Position numbers and translations under genes: made by a program. Positions 24,435 to 33,292 of a stretch of DNA of 34,647 nucleotides are shown one piece after another; the first letter of the stretch is position 1; every line of letters starts with the position of its first letter. This stretch comes from Azospirillum isscasi. Its GTDB lineage: Bacteria; Pseudomonadota; Alphaproteobacteria; Azospirillales; Azospirillaceae. The DNA lies in contig NZ_JAUJFI010000050.1 in NCBI RefSeq assembly GCF_030849505.1, positions 1 through 34,647 of the forward strand. The letters run 5' to 3'. The notes under the pieces were generated by a model. That model did not search any database. It was not told the origin of the DNA and worked only from the letters and a program-made list of their open reading frames with translations.

Positions 24435-27203
24435 ATGGATGATCTGCTCTCCGAATTCCTGACGGAAACCAACGAGAACCTGTCGGTTCTCGACGTGGAA
24501 CTGGTCCGTCTGGAGCAGAATCCCAACAATCCGGAACTGCTGTCGAACATCTTCCGTCTGGTGCACACCATCAAGGGCACCTGCGGCTTCCTCGGCCTGC
24601 CGCGCCTGGAAAAGGTGGCGCACGCCTCGGAGAACGTGCTGGGCAAGTTCCGCGACGGTGAACTGACCATCAACCCCGAAGCGGTCTCTCTGATCCTTCA
24701 GGCGCTGGACACCATCAAGAGCCTGCTGGCCGTGCTGGAGGCGACGGAGGCGGAGCCGCCGGGCGACGATCTGCCGCTGATCGAGCGGCTGAACCTGTGC
24801 GCCGAAGGCAAGCTGGGCGCCGCCGCCGCTCCGGCCAAGCCCGCCCCGGCCCCGGAACCCCCGCCGGCCCCCGCGGTCGCGGCGACGGAGGAGGCGCCGG
24901 TCTCCTCCGGCAACGTCACGCTGGACGAGCTTGAGGCGATCTGGAATTCGACCCCCGGCCCGACCGGCACCGCCCTGGCTCCGGTCGCCGCGGAACCGGC
25001 GGAGGAGCCGGCGCCCTCGCAGGACCTCGTGGTGCCGGACCCCGATCCGGTGCCCGCCGCCACCAAGGTGCCCGCCCCCGCCGCGGAGGCCGTCGCCGGC
25101 GCCGGCGGCGGCAACGCCGAGGCCGCGACGAAGGAATCGGCGGTCGCCGCGCAGACCATCCGCGTGAACGTCGACCTGCTCGAAAACCTGATGACCATGG
25201 TGTCCGAGCTGGTGCTGACCCGCAACCAGCTCCTCCAGATCCTGCGGTCGCAGAAGGAGAGCGAGTTCGCCGCTCCGCTCCAGCGCCTGAACCACGTGAC
25301 GTCGGAGCTGCAGGAAGGCGTCATGAAGACGCGCATGCAGCCCATCGGCAACGCCTGGGCCAAGCTGCCGCGCCTCGTCCGCGATCTGGCGCACGAACTG
25401 GCCAAGAAGATCGACCTCCAGATGCTCGGCGCCGACACCGAGCTGGACCGGCAGGTGCTGGAGCTGATCAAGGACCCGCTGACGCACATGGTGCGCAACT
25501 CCGCCGACCACGGCCTGGAGGTGCCCGCCGACCGTCTGCGCGCCGGCAAGTCGGAGACCGGCCGGATCACGCTGAACGCCTATCACGAGGGCGGCCACAT
25601 CATCATCGAGATCCAGGACGACGGTAAGGGCCTGGCGATCGACAAGATCAAGCAGAAGGCCATCCAGAACGGCATGGCCTCGGAAGGCGAGCTGGCGGCG
25701 ATGTCCGACCAGCAGATCATCCAGTTCATCATGAAGCCCGGCTTCTCGACCGCGGCGAAGGTCACCAACGTGTCGGGCCGCGGCGTCGGCATGGACGTGG
25801 TGAAGACCAACATCGAGAAGATCGGCGGCACGATCGAGATCAAGTCCCAGCAGGGCAAGGGCTCGACCTTCGTCATCAAGATCCCGCTGACGCTGGCCAT
25901 CGTCTCCGCCCTGATCGTGGAGTGCGCCGGCGAGCGCTTCGCCATCCCGCAGATCAGCGTGGTCGAGCTGGTGCGCGCCGCCGCCGACAGCGAGCACACC
26001 ATCGAGCGCCTGAAGGGCACGCCGGTCCTGCGCCTGCGCAACCGCCTGCTGCCGCTGGTCTCGCTGCAGGAGCTGCTGCGGCTGGACGACCAGGAGGGCG
26101 AGGAGAAGAAGACCGACGAGACCTTCATCGTGGTCACGCAGGTCGGCACCTACACCTTCGGCATCATGGTCGACCGCGTGTTCGACACCGAGGAAATCGT
26201 GGTGAAGCCGGTGGCGCCGATCCTGCGCCACATCGAGATGTTCTCGGGCAACACCATCCTCGGCGACGGGTCGGTCATCATGATCCTCGACCCCAACGGC
26301 ATCGCGTCGGCCACCGGCGAGATGGCCATGGGCGAGAACGTGTCCAAGGAGGCGACCTCCGTCCAGGCGGCCCGCCAGGAGGACAAGATGGCGCTGCTGC
26401 TGTTCCGCGCCGGGGCCGGCGCGCCGAAGGCGGTGCCGCTGTCGCTGGTCGCCCGCCTGGAGGATGTGGACCTCGGCAGCGTCGAATCGTCCAACGGCAT
26501 GCCGGTGGTCCAGTACCGCGGCAAGCTGATGCCGCTGGTGCCGATCGACCCGGGCTTCATGATGGGCCAGGAAGGCCGCCAGCCGGTGCTGGTCTTCGCC
26601 GACGGCGACCGCTCCATGGGCCTGATCGTGGACGAGATCGTGGACATCGTGGAGGAGCGTCTGGTGGTGCAGCTCACCGCCGACCGTCCGGGCCTGATGG
26701 GCTCGGCGATCATCGCCGGCAAGGCGACGGACGTCATCGACGCGGGCTTCTTCCTGACCCAGGCCTACAAGGACTGGTTCGGCTCGTCCTCGACCGAGGC
26801 GTACGAGGAGGAGAAGGCTCTCCAGCGCGTGCTGCTGGTGGACGACAGCCCGTTCTTCCGCAACCTGCTGACCCCGCTTCTGTCGGTCGCCGGCTACGAC
26901 GTCACCGCCGTGGAGAACGCCAACGAGGCGCTGGCGCTTTGCGAGGCGGGCGAGGACTTCGACGTCATCGTCTCCGACATCGAGATGCCGGGCATGAGCG
27001 GCTTCGACTTCGCCGAGGCGGTCCGCCAGGGCGGCACCCGCTGGAGCGCCACGCCGATGGTCGCCCTGTCCAGCCACGCCTCCCCGCGCGACCTCGACCG
27101 CGGCCGTCAGGCCGGGTTCACCGACTATGTCGCCAAGTTCGACCGTGACGCGCTGCTGTACGCGCTGCAGCAGACCCTGTCCGAACAGAAAGGTGCCGCA
27201 TGA
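24435..27203 (+). CDS. cheA: Chemotaxis histidine kinase CheA with tandem CheW-like domains and C-terminal receiver
   Basis: A 922-residue hybrid kinase. Hpt domain with phospho-acceptor H44 (HTIKGTCGFLGL); a long Ala/Pro-rich linker (about 128-240); dimerisation helices (about 243-305); HATPase with N-box HMVRNSADHG (351-360), G1 DDGKG (395-399) and G2 GRGVGMD (448-454). Then two CheW/P5-like modules (about 486-623 and 650-783) and a REC domain (798-917) with D848 (VSDIEMP) and K901. An in-frame TAG at 24342-24344 excludes an N-terminal membrane extension. It heads a five-gene operon; cheW starts within its stop codon. It phosphorylates CheY and CheB in response to chemoreceptors. The REC domain may act as a phosphate sink. 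Confidence 0.96.
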   Translation: MDDLLSEFLTETNENLSVLDVELVRLEQNPNNPELLSNIFRLVHTIKGTCGFLGLPRLEKVAHASENVLGKFRDGELTINPEAVSLILQALDTIKSLLAVLEATEAEPPGDDLPLIERLNLCAEGKLGAAAAPAKPAPAPEPPPAPAVAATEEAPVSSGNVTLDELEAIWNSTPGPTGTALAPVAAEPAEEPAPSQDLVVPDPDPVPAATKVPAPAAEAVAGAGGGNAEAATKESAVAAQTIRVNVDLLENLMTMVSELVLTRNQLLQILRSQKESEFAAPLQRLNHVTSELQEGVMKTRMQPIGNAWAKLPRLVRDLAHELAKKIDLQMLGADTELDRQVLELIKDPLTHMVRNSADHGLEVPADRLRAGKSETGRITLNAYHEGGHIIIEIQDDGKGLAIDKIKQKAIQNGMASEGELAAMSDQQIIQFIMKPGFSTAAKVTNVSGRGVGMDVVKTNIEKIGGTIEIKSQQGKGSTFVIKIPLTLAIVSALIVECAGERFAIPQISVVELVRAAADSEHTIERLKGTPVLRLRNRLLPLVSLQELLRLDDQEGEEKKTDETFIVVTQVGTYTFGIMVDRVFDTEEIVVKPVAPILRHIEMFSGNTILGDGSVIMILDPNGIASATGEMAMGENVSKEATSVQAARQEDKMALLLFRAGAGAPKAVPLSLVARLEDVDLGSVESSNGMPVVQYRGKLMPLVPIDPGFMMGQEGRQPVLVFADGDRSMGLIVDEIVDIVEERLVVQLTADRPGLMGSAIIAGKATDVIDAGFFLTQAYKDWFGSSSTEAYEEEKALQRVLLVDDSPFFRNLLTPLLSVAGYDVTAVENANEALALCEAGEDFDVIVSDIEMPGMSGFDFAEAVRQGGTRWSATPMVALSSHASPRDLDRGRQAGFTDYVAKFDRDALLYALQQTLSEQKGAA

Positions 27204-27700
27204 GCAAGGCCAAGCTGCCCGCCACCACCAAGAAGTCCAAGGGCGACGAGATCGCGTCCGGTGGCAGCCAGGACTATGTGACCATGACCATTGCCGACCA
27301 GCTGTTCGGCATCCCGGTCCTGCAGGTGCAGGACGTGCTGGGGCACCAGCGGATCACCCGCATCCCGCTGGCCCCGCCGGAGGTCGCCGGTTCGCTGAAC
27401 CTGCGCGGGCGCATCGTCACCGCCATCGACGTGCGCCTGCGGCTCGGCCTGTCGTCACGCCCGAAGGACAAGCCGGGCATGTCCATCGTGGTGGACCTGC
27501 GCGGTGAGTTGTACAGCCTGATGGTCGATTCGGTGGGCGAGGTGCTGAGCCTGTCCAACGACGACTTCGAGCGCAACCCGGCCACGCTGGACCCGCGCTG
27601 GCGCGAGGTGTCCACGGGCATCTACCGCCTGAACGGCCAGCTCATGGTGGTCCTGGACGTGCCGCGTCTGCTGAACTTCACCACTCTGGAAGCGGCCTGA
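27200..27700 (+). CDS. cheW: Chemotaxis coupling protein CheW
   Basis: A 166-residue scaffold that links receptors to CheA. The CheW fold is evident (YVTMTIADQLFGIPVLQVQDVLGHQRITRIPLAPPEVAGSLNLRGRIVTAIDVR, then YSLMVDSVGEVLSLS). About 30 residues at the N-terminus are Lys-rich and probably disordered. It overlaps cheA by 4 nt (ATGA), so translation is coupled. Confidence 0.97.
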   Translation: MSKAKLPATTKKSKGDEIASGGSQDYVTMTIADQLFGIPVLQVQDVLGHQRITRIPLAPPEVAGSLNLRGRIVTAIDVRLRLGLSSRPKDKPGMSIVVDLRGELYSLMVDSVGEVLSLSNDDFERNPATLDPRWREVSTGIYRLNGQLMVVLDVPRLLNFTTLEAA

Positions 27701-27748
27701 GGCGAAACCCCGGTCGGTGTGCAAAGCGAAGCCTGAGGCCCGTTCACC

Positions 27749-28114
27749 ATGAAAGTTTGTCTGGTCGTCGATGACAGCCGCGTGGTCCGCAAGGTCGCGC
27801 GGAAGATCCTGGAAGAACTGCACTTCGCCTGCACCGAGGCGGAGGATGGGAAGCAGGCCATGGAAGCGTGCGCGCAGAAGATGCCGGACGCCATCCTGCT
27901 GGACTGGAACATGCCGGTCATGAACGGGATCGATTTCCTGCGCCGCCTGCGCAAGATGACCGGCGGGGACGTTCCCAAGGTGGTGTTCTGCACGACCGAG
28001 AACGACCTCGCCCACATCCAGGAGGCGCTGTCCGCCGGGGCGAACGAGTACATCATGAAGCCGTTCGACAGCGACATCATCCAGACCAAGTTCCAGCAGG
28101 TCGGTCTGTTGTGA
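27749..28114 (+). CDS. cheY: Chemotaxis response regulator CheY
   Basis: A 121-residue stand-alone receiver: acidic D8-D9, phospho-acceptor D52 (LLDWNMPVMNG), switch T82/T83 (FCTTEN), Y101 and K104 (YIMKPF). All catalytic positions of CheY are present. It binds the flagellar motor switch in its phosphorylated form, or tunes another output in this cluster type. It is separated from cheW by 48 bp and from cheB by 54 bp. Confidence 0.96.
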   Translation: MKVCLVVDDSRVVRKVARKILEELHFACTEAEDGKQAMEACAQKMPDAILLDWNMPVMNGIDFLRRLRKMTGGDVPKVVFCTTENDLAHIQEALSAGANEYIMKPFDSDIIQTKFQQVGLL

Positions 28115-28168
28115 TAAGCGGTACAACCGTGCCGCGCACCGTTCCGACCCTGAAAGGCTGATTGCGAT

Positions 28169-29353
28169 ATGTCCGATCGTTTCGGCAGAACCCCTCCCCC
28201 CGCACCCCCGGCCCATCCGACCGCCACCGCCGGCGGCGATCCCGTGCGGGTGATGGTGGTCGATGATTCCGCCGTCATCCGCGGCCTTCTGACCCGCGCC
28301 CTGGAAGGCGACACGGAAATCCGCGTGGTCGCGTCGGTCGGCGACGGCCAGATGGCGGTCAACGCGCTGCAGCGCAATTCGCTCGACGTCATCGTTCTCG
28401 ACATCGAAATGCCGGTGATGGACGGGCTGACCGCCATCCCGAAGCTGCTGGCCGTGGCGCCGCAGGTCAAGATCATCATGGCCTCGACGCTGACCCTGCG
28501 CGGCGCCGACATCTCCATGCGCTGCCTGTCCGCGGGGGCGGCGGACTACATCCCCAAGCCGACCTCCACCCGCGAGATCGGCGGGGCGGACGCCTTCAAG
28601 CGCGAACTGGTGTCCAAGGTCAAGGCGCTGGGCGCCGCCGCGCGGCGCGCCGGGTCCCGCACGCGCGGCGAACTGCGCCCGCTGACCCCGTCGCCGCTGT
28701 CCCTGCTGAAGCGGGAGACGCCGCCGGTCACGCTGCGTCCGGCCCCCGCCGTGGGCGCGGCCAACCAGGTCAAGCCGGACGTGATCGCCATCGGCAGCTC
28801 CACGGGCGGCCCGCAGGCGCTGTTCGAGGTGCTGGCCCATCTGAAGGCCGGCGTCACGCAGCCGATCCTGATCACCCAGCACATGCCGGCGACCTTCACC
28901 ACCATCCTGGCAGAGCACATCACCCGCCAGTGCGGGCTGAACGCGCAGGAGGCCAAGGACGGCGAGCCCATCGTGTCGGGCCGCTGCTACATCGCGCCGG
29001 GCGACTTCCACATGCTGGTGGCCCAGCGCGGCGGCGCCAACGTGATTTCGCTGACCAAGGACCCGCCCGAGAATTTCTGCCGCCCGGCGGTGGACCCGAT
29101 GATGCGGTCCATCGTCCGCGCCTTCGGTGGACGCAAGATCCTGGCCTGCATCCTGACCGGCATGGGGCAGGACGGGCTGAAGGGCTGCACCGAGGTGGTG
29201 AACGCCGGCGGCACCCTGATCGCGCAGGACGAGGCGTCCAGCGTGGTGTGGGGCATGCCGGGCGCCGTCGCCCAGGCGGGCATCTGCTCGGCGGTGCTGC
29301 CGCTCAAGGAAATCGGTCCCTACATCCGCAAGTTCGCGTCGAGGGCAGCATGA
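28169..29353 (+). CDS. cheB: Chemotaxis protein-glutamate methylesterase CheB
   Basis: A 394-residue adaptation enzyme. The receiver has VDDSAVIRG and D78 (VLDIEMP); a Pro/Arg-rich linker (about 155-200) precedes the esterase domain with catalytic S211 (GSSTGGPQAL), H238 (ITQHMPATFT) and D335 (TGMGQDG). It removes methyl groups from receptor glutamates and is activated by CheA. Its stop overlaps the cheR start (ATGA), linking the two opposing enzymes. Confidence 0.97.
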   Translation: MSDRFGRTPPPAPPAHPTATAGGDPVRVMVVDDSAVIRGLLTRALEGDTEIRVVASVGDGQMAVNALQRNSLDVIVLDIEMPVMDGLTAIPKLLAVAPQVKIIMASTLTLRGADISMRCLSAGAADYIPKPTSTREIGGADAFKRELVSKVKALGAAARRAGSRTRGELRPLTPSPLSLLKRETPPVTLRPAPAVGAANQVKPDVIAIGSSTGGPQALFEVLAHLKAGVTQPILITQHMPATFTTILAEHITRQCGLNAQEAKDGEPIVSGRCYIAPGDFHMLVAQRGGANVISLTKDPPENFCRPAVDPMMRSIVRAFGGRKILACILTGMGQDGLKGCTEVVNAGGTLIAQDEASSVVWGMPGAVAQAGICSAVLPLKEIGPYIRKFASRAA

Positions 29354-30192
29354 GAGTCGAAGATTTCGACATGTTCTCCACGCTGCTCAAGCAGCGTTCC
29401 GGCCTGGTCCTGACCCGGGACAAGGCCTACCTGCTCGAATCCCGGCTGATGCCGGTGGCGCGCAAGTGGAACATGAAGGGGTTGGAGGAACTGGCCGCAA
29501 CCGTGCGGACGCGCAAGGACGAAGCCCTGCTGCGCGACATCACGGAGGCGATGACCACCAACGAGTCCTCCTTCTTCCGCGACCAGAAGCCCTTCGACCA
29601 GTTCAAGCAGATCGTCCTGCCGAAGCTTCTGGAGACGCGGTCGGCCAAGCGGTCGATCCGCATCTGGTCGGCGGCCTGCTCCTCAGGGCAGGAAGCCTAC
29701 TCGCTGGCCATGCTGTTGAGCGAGGAATCGGCGAAGCTGGCCGGCTGGCGGATCGAGATCGTCGGCACCGACATCTCCTCGGAAATGGTGGAGCGGTCCA
29801 AGTCGGGCATCTACACCCAGTTCGAGGTGCAGCGCGGCCTGCCCATCCAGATGCTGGTGAAGCATTTCAAGCAGCAGGGCGACAAGTGGCAGATCAGCCA
29901 GCAGCTTCGCCAGATGGTCTCGTTCCGCGAGTACAACCTGCTGGGCGATCTGTCCGGACTGGGCCAGTTCGACATCGTGTTCTGCCGCAACGTGCTGATC
30001 TACTTCGATCAGCCGACCAAGACGAAGGTGCTGGAAGCGATCGCCCGCCAGATGCCGCAGGACGGCGTGCTCTATCTGGGCGGTGCGGAAACCGTTCTGG
30101 GCATCACCGACCGCTTCAAGCCGGTGGAAGGCCAGCGCGGCCTCTACAGCCTTGGCGGCTTCTCCACCGCCGGACTGAAGGCGGCGATCTGA
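29350..30192 (+). CDS. cheR: Chemotaxis protein methyltransferase CheR
   Basis: A 280-residue SAM-dependent receptor methyltransferase. N-terminal helical domain (LLKQRSGLVLTRDKAYLLESRL, then TTNESSFFRD at 69-78), then the Rossmann domain with WSAACSSGQEAYSLAM (about 106-120), IVGTDIS and the catalytic-face FCRNVLIYFD. It starts inside the cheB stop. It ends the che operon; no chemoreceptor gene is linked in this window. Confidence 0.97.
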   Translation: MRVEDFDMFSTLLKQRSGLVLTRDKAYLLESRLMPVARKWNMKGLEELAATVRTRKDEALLRDITEAMTTNESSFFRDQKPFDQFKQIVLPKLLETRSAKRSIRIWSAACSSGQEAYSLAMLLSEESAKLAGWRIEIVGTDISSEMVERSKSGIYTQFEVQRGLPIQMLVKHFKQQGDKWQISQQLRQMVSFREYNLLGDLSGLGQFDIVFCRNVLIYFDQPTKTKVLEAIARQMPQDGVLYLGGAETVLGITDRFKPVEGQRGLYSLGGFSTAGLKAAI

Positions 30193-30220
30193 CCATCGGG
30201 CGGAAGGGAAAGCCGAGCAG

Positions 30221-30478
30221 GTCGAGCGGTCGGTCCATCTCGTGCTGACCGTCCGCGATCTGGCGGCCACCGTCGATTTCTACACGCGCGTCCTGGGCAT
30301 GGCCGGCATCAGCTTCGGCCATGGCCGGACGCCGCCGCCGGCGGTTCAGGCGCATCGGTGCGCTGAGAGCGTGGCGGTGGAGGAGGGGCCGATCGCACGC
30401 ACCGGCGCCACCGGTCCCATCACGTCGCTGTACGTGCGGGACCCGGACGGCAATCCGATCGAAATCAGCAATTATTGA
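30221..30478 (+). pseudogene. Decayed VOC (glyoxalase/bleomycin-resistance) family gene
   Basis: The frame encodes the start and end of a VOC protein: VERSVHLVLTVRDLAATVDFYTRVLGM, and VAVEEGPIARTGATGPITSLYVRDPDGNPIEISNY. No ATG or RBS is in place for the first strand, and the only in-frame start (GTG 30242) falls inside it. About 40 residues between the two conserved ends appear missing or frameshifted: 30321 onward in another frame gives an RRFRRI-like stretch resembling the lost part. The residue count is roughly 85 against about 125 for the family. It lies between cheR and the ctrA terminator. Confidence 0.6.
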
Positions 30479-30494
30479 AAAGGCCAAAGGGCCT
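30478..30494 (-). terminator. Intrinsic terminator of ctrA
   Basis: On the minus strand AGGCC-CTTT-GGCCT followed by TTT forms a compact hairpin with a U-run just after ctrA. A second perfect 7-bp stem (GGCGGGC / GCCCGCC, 30499-30516) overlaps the ctrA stop codon itself and precedes it. Confidence 0.7.
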
Positions 30495-30506
30495 ATGGGG
30501 CGGGCT

Positions 30507-31238
30507 TCAGCCCGCCGCCTGCTGGGCCTGATGGGGGGCGCGCGGGAGCGGGGCGGCGTCCTCATGCGGGTCGCGCAGCACATAGCCGCGGCCCCACACC
30601 GTCTCGATGTAGTTGTCGCCCTGGGTGGCCGCGGCCAGCTTCTTGCGCAGCTTGCAGACGAAGACGTCGATGATCTTCAGTTCCGGCTCGTCCATGCCGC
30701 CGTAGAGATGGTTCAGGAACATCTCCTTGGTCAGGGTCGTGCCCTTGCGCAGGGACAGCAGTTCCAGGATGCCGTATTCCTTGCCGGTCAGGTGAAGCGG
30801 CTGGTTGTCCACCTCCACCGTGCGGGTGTCCAGATTCACGGTCAGGCGGCCGGTGCGGATGATGCTGTCCGAATGGCCCTTGGACCGGCGGACGATGGCC
30901 TGGATGCGGGCAATCAACTCGCGCTTGTCGAAAGGCTTGGTCAGATAGTCGTCGGCGCCGAAGCCGAGCCCCTTGATCTTGTGGTCCAGCTCCGACAGGC
31001 CGGACAGGATCAGAATCGGCGTGGTCACGCGCGCCGCGCGCAGGCGGCGCAGAACCTCGTAACCGTCGATGTCCGGCAGCATCAGATCGAGGATGATGAT
31101 GTCGTAATCGTACAGCTTGCCGATTTCGAGCCCATCCTCACCGAGGTCGGTAGAGTCGACGATGTAGCCTTCCGACTGGAGCATCAACTCGATGCTCTTG
31201 GCCGTGGAGGAATCGTCTTCGACCAGCAGAACCCTCAT
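30507..31238 (-). CDS. ctrA: Cell-cycle/motility transcriptional regulator CtrA
   Basis: A 243-residue OmpR-type response regulator. The receiver has phospho-acceptor D51 ([17 protein letters not shown]) and TKPFDK, and the DNA-binding domain has [53 protein letters not shown], which is diagnostic for CtrA. In Caulobacter it controls cell-cycle genes and is essential; in Rhodospirillales it chiefly drives motility and related traits. The C-terminal end after GYVLRDP is [13 protein letters not shown] then QAAG, not the bare AA of Caulobacter. The upstream region carries two CtrA boxes, suggesting autoregulation. It is monocistronic, with its own terminator, and divergent from fliI. Confidence 0.96.
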   Translation of the reverse strand: MRVLLVEDDSSTAKSIELMLQSEGYIVDSTDLGEDGLEIGKLYDYDIIILDLMLPDIDGYEVLRRLRAARVTTPILILSGLSELDHKIKGLGFGADDYLTKPFDKRELIARIQAIVRRSKGHSDSIIRTGRLTVNLDTRTVEVDNQPLHLTGKEYGILELLSLRKGTTLTKEMFLNHLYGGMDEPELKIIDVFVCKLRKKLAAATQGDNYIETVWGRGYVLRDPHEDAAPLPRAPHQAQQAAG

Positions 31239-31334
31239 GGCGATATCCCGACGTTAGATGGCGCGTTTCTGGCTTCCGAAGCGGCGTTGCTTGGCGACGG
31301 ACCTTTAACAGATCCGTACGACTGTTTACACAGG

Positions 31335-31349
31335 TTAACAGACGATTCA
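31335..31349. promoter_or_regulatory. Candidate CtrA box 1 (ctrA/fliI intergenic), overlapping a GANTC site
   Basis: TTAA (31335-31338), 7 nt, TTCA (31346-31349): 7 of 8 matches to TTAA-N7-TTAA. The GATTC at 31344-31348 is a GANTC (CcrM) methylation site inside the box. It lies about 97 bp upstream of the ctrA ATG and 154 bp upstream of fliI. Confidence 0.5.
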
Positions 31350-31372
31350 GCTTAACGCCAGAGGCATAGCAC

Positions 31373-31387
31373 TTCATTTAACGTTAA
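31373..31387. promoter_or_regulatory. Candidate CtrA box 2 (ctrA/fliI intergenic)
   Basis: TTCA (31373-31376), 7 nt, TTAA (31384-31387): again 7 of 8, and centred 38 bp from box 1. Together with unpaired TTAA tetramers at 31305, 31352 and 31378, five TTAA occur within 83 bp of otherwise GC-rich DNA. Confidence 0.5.
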
Positions 31388-31502
31388 TATTTTTGGACGA
31401 GCATGATCCGGGCGGCATGGCGGCGGAATCCGTGCCCATCGCAAATTGCGCCGCCCGCGCCCGGTTCACCTGTCCCATCACCGACCGCGAAACCGCAAGA
31501 CC

Positions 31503-32849
31503 GTGCCCGCCGACGTCGCCCGCATCATCCAGGAAATCGAGTCCGTCGCCGGCTCCAGCCGGTTCGGGCGGGTGACCGCCGTGCTCGGCCTGCTGGTCGA
31601 GGTCGGAGGGATCGAGAAGGAACTGTCGGTCGGCGGTCGCTGCATCGTGGAATCCCGCGACGGGCGGCAGGTCCCCTGCGAGGTGGTGGGCTTCCGCCAG
31701 GGCCGCGCGCTGCTGATGCCCTTCGGCACCATCGACGGGGTGGGGCTGGGCTGCCGCGCGCTGGTGTCGGACAGCCAGCCCATGGTCTTCCCGACCGAAG
31801 CGTGGCTGGGCCGCGTCATCAACGCGCTGGGCGAGCCGGTGGACGGCAAGGGGCCGCTGCCCAAGGGCACCTACGGCGTTCCCATCCGCAACAACCCGCC
31901 GCCGGCCCATTCCCGCGCCCGCGTGGGCGAGAAGCTGGACCTGGGCATCCGCGCGATCAACGCCTTCCTCACCTGCTGCCGCGGCCAGCGCATGGGCATC
32001 TTCGCCGGGTCCGGCGTCGGCAAGTCGTCGGTGATGTCGATGCTGGCCCGCTTCTCCGCCGCGGAGGTCGCGGTGATCGGGCTGATCGGCGAACGCGGGC
32101 GCGAGCTTCAGGAATTCATCACCGAGGATCTGGGAGAGGAGGGCCTGTCGCGCAGCATCGTGGTCTGCGCCACCTCCGACGAGGCGCCGCTGATGCGCCG
32201 GCAGGCCGCCTACATGACGCTCGCCGTGGCCGAAGCCTTCCGGGACGCCGGCTGCAACGTGCTGTGCATGATGGACAGCGTGACCCGTTTCGCCATGGCC
32301 CAGCGCGAGATCGGCCTTTCGGCGGGCGAACCGCCGACGACCAAGGGCTATCCCCCCACCGTCTTCGCCGAGCTGCCGCGCCTGCTGGAACGCGCCGGGC
32401 CGGGGTTGAGCGGGTCGGGCTCGATCACCGGCCTGTTCACCGTTCTGGTGGAAGGCGATGACCACAACGAACCCATCGCCGACGCGGTGCGCGGCATCCT
32501 GGACGGCCACATCGTCCTGGAGCGCCAGATCGGCGAGCGTGGGCGCTATCCGGCCATCAACATCCTGCGCAGCGTGTCGCGCACCATGCCCGGCTGCAAC
32601 TCCCCCATGGAGAACGAGCTGGTCAACCACGCGCGGCGGCTGATGTCGTCCTACGACAACATGGCGGAGATGATCCGCCTGGGCGCCTACCGCAAGGGCA
32701 CCGACCCGCAGGTGGACGAGGCCATCCATTTCCAGCCGGCGTTGGAGGCGTTCCTGAAGCAGGGCAAGCGCGAGGCGACCGATCTCGACAACAGCTACGC
32801 CCAGCTTGCCGCCATCTTCGGCATTGAACAGTGGCCGCCGCAAGAATGA
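31503..32849 (+). CDS. fliI: Flagellar export ATPase FliI
   Basis: A 448-residue F1-beta-like ATPase of the flagellar type III export system. Walker A GSGVGKSS at 169-176, the [10 protein letters not shown] catalytic segment, Walker B region [21 protein letters not shown], and the export-ATPase signature [23 protein letters not shown]. The start is uncertain: GTG 31503 ([15 protein letters not shown]) gives the usual length, while TTG 31446 would add 19 Arg-rich residues. Neither has a strong RBS. fliJ starts within its stop (ATGA). Transcription probably begins in the CtrA-box region shared with ctrA. Confidence 0.95.
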   Translation: MPADVARIIQEIESVAGSSRFGRVTAVLGLLVEVGGIEKELSVGGRCIVESRDGRQVPCEVVGFRQGRALLMPFGTIDGVGLGCRALVSDSQPMVFPTEAWLGRVINALGEPVDGKGPLPKGTYGVPIRNNPPPAHSRARVGEKLDLGIRAINAFLTCCRGQRMGIFAGSGVGKSSVMSMLARFSAAEVAVIGLIGERGRELQEFITEDLGEEGLSRSIVVCATSDEAPLMRRQAAYMTLAVAEAFRDAGCNVLCMMDSVTRFAMAQREIGLSAGEPPTTKGYPPTVFAELPRLLERAGPGLSGSGSITGLFTVLVEGDDHNEPIADAVRGILDGHIVLERQIGERGRYPAINILRSVSRTMPGCNSPMENELVNHARRLMSSYDNMAEMIRLGAYRKGTDPQVDEAIHFQPALEAFLKQGKREATDLDNSYAQLAAIFGIEQWPPQE

Positions 32850-33283
32850 GCAGTCTGAAGACCATCATCCGCCTCCAGAAATGGAAGCTCGACGAGAAGC
32901 GCCGCGCCCTGGCGGAACTGCAGAACCTCGCCGAACGGCTCCAGGCCGAGATCGAGCGGCTGAAGGAGGAGATCGCGGCGGAGCGGGAGACCGCCCGCGG
33001 CAACGTCGAATACTCCTTCACCTACAGCAACTACATCCAGGCGGCGATGGAGCGCGGCAAGCGCCTGACCCAGTCCATGGGGCAGGTGGAGGGCCAGATC
33101 GCCGTCGCCACCGACGAGATGGCCGAAGCCTTCCAGGAGCTGAAGCGCTATGAGCTGGCCGAGGAGGAGCGGCTGAAGCGCGAAAAGGAAAAGCTGAAGC
33201 GCAAGGAGGCCAACATGCTCGACGAAACCGCGCTGGTCGGCTTCCGCCGCCGTCAGCAGGAAGAAAGCGAACTGGAAACCTGA
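32846..33283 (+). CDS. fliJ: Flagellar export chaperone FliJ
   Basis: A 145-residue almost wholly coiled-coil protein rich in Lys/Glu/Arg/Gln: [33 protein letters not shown] and [17 protein letters not shown]. This is typical of FliJ, the FliI-associated stalk or escort protein, which is poorly conserved in sequence. Its position, starting 4 nt inside fliI, supports the call. It ends 9 bp from the convergent neighbour. Confidence 0.9.
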   Translation: MSSLKTIIRLQKWKLDEKRRALAELQNLAERLQAEIERLKEEIAAERETARGNVEYSFTYSNYIQAAMERGKRLTQSMGQVEGQIAVATDEMAEAFQELKRYELAEEERLKREKEKLKRKEANMLDETALVGFRRRQQEESELET

Positions 33284-33292
33284 GCGCGCGCG

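Noticed and set aside
24318..27077. A 919-residue minus-strand open frame opposite cheA
   Set aside because: His/Gln/Leu/Arg-rich antisense translation without recognisable domains; cheA motifs are intact on the plus strand.
24435..27203. CheA and a separate CheY encoded as two genes
   Set aside because: The frame continues without a stop from the kinase through the receiver to 27203, so the receiver is a domain of CheA.
31305..31328. A further CtrA box using the TTAA at 31305 or the TTTA near 31325
   Set aside because: No second half-site at 7-nt spacing; only isolated half-sites.
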